Assembly (NCBI GenBank): GCA_003833135.1
Contig: QZLH01000725.1
Coordinates: 23,917-34,246, forward strand
From: Oehlia diaphana
Lineage: Eukaryota > Glomeromycota > Glomeromycetes > Glomerales > Glomeraceae
Length of the DNA: 10,330 nt
Direction of reading: 5' to 3'
The position numbers and the translations under genes were made by a program. The first letter of the stretch is position 1, and each line of letters opens with the position of its first letter. Below the pieces are notes generated by a model that worked only from the letters and a program-made list of their open reading frames with translations, was not told the DNA's origin and did not search any database. Of the stretch, positions 6,833 to 10,330 are shown in pieces.

Positions 6833-7332
6833 AACTATACATAAATGTATATTATTTTATATTTATTTATATATTAAAAGCTCACTGTACCCAAAGTACA
6901 CTAGTTTATTTGTAAAGAACAAAAGATACATAATATATAAAGTGGGCATTGATTTATTTATAACATTTTGTAAAAAACAATTATATGTAATTTTTTTACT
7001 ACTTTACTAATTTTTTAAAATATCAGTACTATTGAATAGTGAGTAGTAACCCATTTTATAGGACTATTTTTACCTTTTTGACTTATTACAAATTTAAAGA
7101 AATTTTGATAATATATCAATTAGTAAATTTTCTTTCGCTATGTTCCATTTTTTAGGTAACATAGGATATAATTTGCAAATAAATTACATGTCAAAATTAC
7201 TTTATTATACAATTTTAAATGTATAAAAATTTATGAATACTTTATTTTAAAATAATGATTTTATAAGCAATTATATTTAACATACTATTCCTATCTGATA
7301 TTTTAAAATTATCATTTCACTACTAAATAAAA
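6833..7332. other. Gene-free AT-rich region, 3' flank of the F-box gene
   Basis: No supported gene lies here. Short ORFs (for example about 6786-7010 plus) are low complexity and partly overlap the transposon arm. The region is downstream of the minus-strand F-box gene and probably contains its 3' untranslated region. Confidence 0.55.
7241..7246 (-). terminator. Candidate polyadenylation signal of the F-box gene
   Basis: TTTATT on the plus strand reads AATAAA on the minus strand, about 87 bases beyond the stop codon. Another copy lies at 7201-7206. Such hexamers are frequent by chance in DNA this AT-rich, so the call is weak. Confidence 0.3.
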
Positions 7333-8904
7333 TTAATCTCGAATTAATTTATAAAAACTTATTATTAAGTCATCATGACTTTGCACTTTAATATCATACA
7401 ACTTAAATTCCTCTACTTCATCTTTCAATGAAACCAATTCCTTATAGTCATAGTATCCATCAACATCTGGATTTTCAAAGAAATCCTTAATAGACAAATA
7501 CTTCACTCTTTTCTTTTTCATAATATATTCTTTTATATAAGATAAAATATCATCTCCTTCTAAATTACTGATCAACAATTTATTAATAAAAGTATCTTGA
7601 GAATTTTTCAAGAATACTTCAAAATCACTCATTTTAAAGTGAAGATACAAATCTAAATATTCTAATTTAAAAGGAAGGATTTGACCTAAATTTTGTAATA
7701 TAATTGAATTATATCCAATATTATTTTCCCAATTTGTTATCTGGATTGTAAGATAATTAAGACTTTGTTTCAAATTTTCAATCAGATCGAATAATAAATA
7801 AATAATCTGATTTTCATATTTAAATAAATAAAATGATTTAATATTTTTACAATATTTTATAATTGATTCAAGTAATAGTTCATTATGAACTCCAAATTTA
7901 CACCCAAAATTCTCTAAATATCCACCACATTTTTGTAATAATAATTGAAATGAAGCCACATCAATTTGTGTAATATCATCTATAATTAAAGTTTTTAATT
8001 TAAATGGTCTATTTAAATTAATAATTTGTTGATTAAAACTAGTATTTAAGGAACGACAACAAATGAGATGAACAGATTCTAAAACTTTTAATTGATCAAA
8101 TATTTTATCTAAATTAATTATATTTTTAAAATCAATATATTGTAATGTGATAGTATTTAAAGTGTTTGAACAATTATAATCTTTTGTTAATAATAATGAT
8201 TGATATGAAAGAAAGTCTTCATAACCACTTAAAAAAATTTTTTTAAGATTTTGATGTAAGTTAATTAATTGTAATATATGATTTTTAGCTATCATATATT
8301 TATTACTACTATTAGGATAACTATGAATATAAAAGTTTAAATTTTTAATATTGTGAATAAAATTTGGATTTTGTAAAATTAATTCTAAAATACTATCAAA
8401 ATGAGAATTCCAATTATAATAGATCTCAATTTCAAGAGTATGCAAATTTGTCTCATTATTAATAAATAGTTTAAATAATAATATTTGAATTAATCTTTCA
8501 AAAATTTCAATATCATACGAAAAACGTTTTTCAGGTTTCATAATTTTTTTAGCATCTTTAGACCACTTACAAGTAGAAGTAATAATCTTCCATGTATTCA
8601 AATATTTTATAAAACTAGGATAATTGAAAAGTGTATTTGAAGGAAATAAATTATCCTCAATTCTATATTCATTTAATTCTGTTTTTAAATCTTCATTTAA
8701 ATTATGTAAATAAATTTCAATAAAGTTATAATTTCCTGTAGGATTTGAAAATGGGTTTTCCCATAATAGTGGTATCGCTAAACGACACCATAATTTGTTA
8801 ACTAAAATACATGAATATAAAGTTGAAAAATCATTTTTAAAATACTTTAAAATATCATATGTTAATTCTGGTAATTCTCCCGAGAATATTTTTGAACAAG
8901 ACAT
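7333..8904 (-). CDS. F-box protein with leucine-rich-repeat-like C-terminal region
   Basis: A complete 523-residue ORF without introns runs from ATG at 8904-8902 to TAA at 7335-7333. Residues 10-52 look like an F-box: ELPELTYDILKYF, then LYSCILVNKLWC with Trp39, then IPLLWENPF with Trp48. F-box domains bind Skp1 and place substrates on SCF (Skp1-Cullin-F-box) ubiquitin ligases. From about 150 to the end there are irregular leucine/isoleucine-rich units of the kind LKTLIIDD, LEYLDLYL, VKYLSIKD and FKLYDIKV, consistent with a degenerate LRR solenoid for substrate recognition; the target is unknown. There is no signal peptide or membrane segment, so it is probably cytosolic or nuclear. The ATG is the first in frame and precedes the F-box by the short distance usual for such proteins. 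Codon use is strongly A/T-ending, like the surrounding DNA. F-box/LRR-like genes of this type form large, fast-changing families in Glomeromycotina, and a broken relative lies head-to-head at 9317-9442. Confidence 0.85.
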   Translation of the reverse strand: MSCSKIFSGELPELTYDILKYFKNDFSTLYSCILVNKLWCRLAIPLLWENPFSNPTGNYNFIEIYLHNLNEDLKTELNEYRIEDNLFPSNTLFNYPSFIKYLNTWKIITSTCKWSKDAKKIMKPEKRFSYDIEIFERLIQILLFKLFINNETNLHTLEIEIYYNWNSHFDSILELILQNPNFIHNIKNLNFYIHSYPNSSNKYMIAKNHILQLINLHQNLKKIFLSGYEDFLSYQSLLLTKDYNCSNTLNTITLQYIDFKNIINLDKIFDQLKVLESVHLICCRSLNTSFNQQIINLNRPFKLKTLIIDDITQIDVASFQLLLQKCGGYLENFGCKFGVHNELLLESIIKYCKNIKSFYLFKYENQIIYLLFDLIENLKQSLNYLTIQITNWENNIGYNSIILQNLGQILPFKLEYLDLYLHFKMSDFEVFLKNSQDTFINKLLISNLEGDDILSYIKEYIMKKKRVKYLSIKDFFENPDVDGYYDYKELVSLKDEVEEFKLYDIKVQSHDDLIISFYKLIRD

Positions 8905-9047
8905 AGTGAAGAGGAGTAAAAGAAAAAGTTAAAACTATTGTGTCGGATAAATTCAGAATGGCGAGCAAGTACATAAAAGGGTAATAATCGTACTATAGAA
9001 TAAAAATAACGTGTAGATCTTTCTTTTTTTGGATAATTCCAGGCGAC

Positions 9048-9057
9048 ATTACGTAAT
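9048..9057. promoter_or_regulatory. ATTACGTAAT palindrome upstream of the F-box gene
   Basis: This perfect 10-bp palindrome contains TTACGTAA, a sequence known to be bound by bZIP factors of the Yap1/Pap1 and C/EBP type. It lies about 145 bases upstream of the F-box start codon and is flanked by a CCAG/CTGG inverted pair (9039-9042 and 9059-9062). Regulatory use is inferred from position only. Confidence 0.35.
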
Positions 9058-9101
9058 TCTGGCCCTAAAACAATTAGTAAATGAGTGATGATCTCTTGTT
9101 A

Positions 9102-9111
9102 CCTATTTATA
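9102..9111 (-). promoter_or_regulatory. TATA-box-like element for the F-box gene
   Basis: The minus strand reads TATAAATAGG, about 200 bases upstream of the F-box ATG. It is identical to the plus-strand box at 973-982. If used, the leader would be roughly 170 nt. A pyrimidine-rich stretch (CTTTTTCTTTTACTCCTCTTC) sits immediately before the ATG. Confidence 0.4.
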
Positions 9112-9316
9112 TCTTTTCCCGATAATAATCGTACAATTCATGTCAATTAATGGTAACAAATTGCTGATCCGCATGTGATCGATAGAATTTCTATAAGGCT
9201 CTCTTTGTATATGATATAAAATTTTTTACAATCAATTTGTTATTTAATCATTATGGTATTTATTGAGTTCATCTAATAATTCAGTAAGGAGATCAGTATT
9301 TATACTGATTTATTGA

Positions 9317-9442
9317 TTTTATATATTTGTTTCAAATATCATGTCACATTTTATTGAAATTTATTTACATAATTTAAATGATTATGATATGAATTATTTC
9401 CTTCAATACATTAAATGTTTAGATACACATCAACCCTGCTGA
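9317..9442 (+). pseudogene. Fragment of a related F-box gene, head-to-head with the intact one
   Basis: The frame open from 9317 reads FVSNIMSHFIEIYLHNLND and stops at TGA 9440-9442. It matches residues 52-71 of the intact F-box protein (FSNPTGNYNFIEIYLHNLNE). At DNA level 9350-9381 is identical over 32 bases to the reverse complement of 8693-8724. The F-box domain that should precede it (WCRLAIPLLWENPF equivalent) is not visible upstream, and similarity fades after about 9390, so this is a truncated relic and not a working gene. Opposite orientation to the intact copy means the pair forms a dispersed inverted repeat. A 33-codon ORF starting at ATG 9341 is present but is unlikely to be a real protein. 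Confidence 0.65.
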
Positions 9443-9519
9443 CCGATAATAATATTCAACAACAGATAATTATAGTTTATTTATAACTATGGCTAATTAT
9501 AAAGTCAGACCGTAAGTAA

Positions 9520-9640
9520 AATTGATACTGATACACGTTACAATTTCTTTTATTATTTACTCAAATATGCATGTTTTTATATTATTACCAATTTATTTAA
9601 CTCTCACCTATGCCCTTGATACATTTTTTGTTTTTTATAT
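9520..9640. other. AT-rich spacer after the F-box relic
   Basis: I find no supported gene here. A 111-codon ORF begins at 9522 and runs through the following pyrimidine-rich tract. Its sequence is almost only Phe, Ser, Leu, Ile and Lys, as expected of translated T-rich DNA. Confidence 0.5.
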
Positions 9641-9900
9641 AAACTCTTCTGATCTTCCTTTCTGTCTTTCCTTTCCTTTCTCTTTTCTCTTGTCTTATTT
9701 TTTTATTTATTCTAAATTTTTCTTCTTTTTTCGTCACTCCCCTTTTAAAATAAAAACATTTTTTTTCGTACCTTACTTTAAAAAAATTTTTTTTTCATCA
9801 CACTCCTTTAAAAAAAAATTTTTTTCTTTTATTCCCACTCTTCTTTTTTTTTTTTAAAAAAAAAAATTCTTCTTTCTATTTCTATTTCCTCTTTATAAAA
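9640..9900. repeat. Pyrimidine-rich tract with degenerate tandem units of about 30-36 bp
   Basis: CTTTCCTTTCC-type sequence leads into units of the form CACTCCTTTAAAAAAAATTTTTTTC, with landmarks near 9735, 9771, 9801 and 9834. Homopolymer A and T runs meet as AAAAATTTTT palindromes. There is no coding content. Confidence 0.65.
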
Positions 9901-10150
9901 AATTTTATATTCATTTTTATTACAGTAACATAATTAGATGAAATTTTTTTTTTTAATCTAATGTGATCAGGAATTTATGAAAAAGTTAATTATGAGTCAA
10001 AATAATTTTTATTTTTCTAACTTTGACGTCTTCCCTTTAAAAAATTTTTTTTAACTTTCCTAACTTCATTACCCTCTTTTTAAAAAATAGTTTTTTTTGA
10101 TTTATTCTTTATTCCCTTTCTTTTTATTTATATTTATCCCTTTTTTTATT
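9901..10150. other. T-rich gene-free sequence
   Basis: I see no gene. CTAACTTTGACGTCTTC at 10017-10033 repeats exactly the 17 bases at 180-196. A small inverted repeat ATTAGAT/ATCTAAT lies near 9935-9962. Confidence 0.55.
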
Positions 10151-10330
10151 TCATAGGCCAGCAGATTTTTTTTGTGAGAAGATTCAGTTTCTTTTTTCTT
10201 TTTTGTAGATCAGTTTGGGAGTCCTTTCCTTTTTGTAGGATGGTTCAGTATTTTTTTCTTTTTTTAGGTCAGTTCAAATTTCTTTTTTTTCTTTTTAAGT
10301 TGGGTTCAGATTCTTTTTTTTTTTTTTTTT
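10150..10330. repeat. Degenerate tandem repeat of pyrimidine tract plus TAG units
   Basis: Units of the form GGTTCAGTTTCTTTTTTCTTTTTGTA repeat about every 25-36 bases, with landmarks near 10181, 10208, 10242, 10267 and 10303. Each ends in a T-rich tract plus TAG or AAG, like a 3' splice site. Unlike the array at 252-696, no matching GTAAGT donors are visible. The array continues to the window edge. Confidence 0.65.

Larger units (their letters stand above)
8982..9134. repeat. Repeated 12-mer in the divergent intergenic region
   Basis: TAATAATCGTAC occurs at 8982-8993 and again at 9123-9134 in the same orientation, on either side of the TTACGTAA palindrome and the minus-strand TATA box. A related CCGATAATAAT string recurs at 9442. 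It may be a cis-regulatory element or a leftover of local duplication. Confidence 0.4.

Noticed and set aside
6786..7010. 74-codon plus-strand ORF
   Set aside because: Its start lies inside the terminal arm of the DNA element and the rest is low-complexity AT-rich translation.
9489..9511. Possible first mini-exon: ATGGCTAATTATAAAG... followed by GTAAGTA at 9512
   Set aside because: The donor matches consensus well, but no acceptor followed by coding sequence was found downstream, so there is no gene to attach it to.
9522..9857. 111-codon plus-strand ORF with a hydrophobic start
   Set aside because: Its content is Phe/Ser/Lys/Leu from pyrimidine-rich simple repeats. The apparent membrane-like segments are a by-product of T-rich codons.

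Overview
The window looks like a gene-poor stretch of an AT-rich, repeat-laden fungal genome. Three things suggest a Rhizophagus-type arbuscular mycorrhizal fungus (Glomeromycotina): a large single-exon F-box/leucine-rich-repeat-like gene written almost entirely in A/T-rich codons, short GT-AG introns with TACTAAC-like branch sites, and abundant tandem and inverted repeats around decayed gene copies. This is inferred from style, not from any database match.

Layout. Bases 3-173 (+) hold what looks like the 3' end of a gene entering from the left. Bases 252-696 carry a four-unit tandem array that, read on the minus strand, is a chain of exon/intron-like modules with consensus splice sites. A polypurine tract, a perfect 19-bp hairpin and an orphan TATAAATAGG box follow. 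Bases 1082-1200 form a fold-back element. Bases 1211-1698 are a complete pogo/Tc1-mariner-type MITE with perfect 22-bp terminal inverted repeats and TA target duplications. Two neighbouring tandem arrays, both with a period near 50 bp, occupy 2260-2834 (twelve hairpin units) and 2881-2990.

Bases 3033-4588 (+) are a decayed multi-exon gene. Its coding-like segments run in shifted frames with several stops, two recognisable introns remain, and it keeps a basic nuclear-localisation-like motif. A 177-bp direct duplication lies at 5056-5400. Bases 6097-6832 are a second non-autonomous DNA element, with arms of about 110-125 bp, sub-terminal motif repeats and an 8-bp direct repeat at its flanks.

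The only convincing intact gene is the 523-codon F-box protein on the minus strand (7333-8904). Head-to-head with it, at 9317-9442 (+), is a broken fragment of a related F-box gene that shares a 32-nt identical stretch. The intergenic region between them has a minus-strand TATAAATAGG box, a TTACGTAA palindrome and a repeated 12-mer. From about 9640 to the end the sequence is pyrimidine-rich with short degenerate tandem repeats.

I see no autonomous transposase, RNA gene, CRISPR array or operon. The biology here is gene-family turnover and small non-autonomous repeats. The most unusual structures are the exon/intron-module array and the hairpin array.
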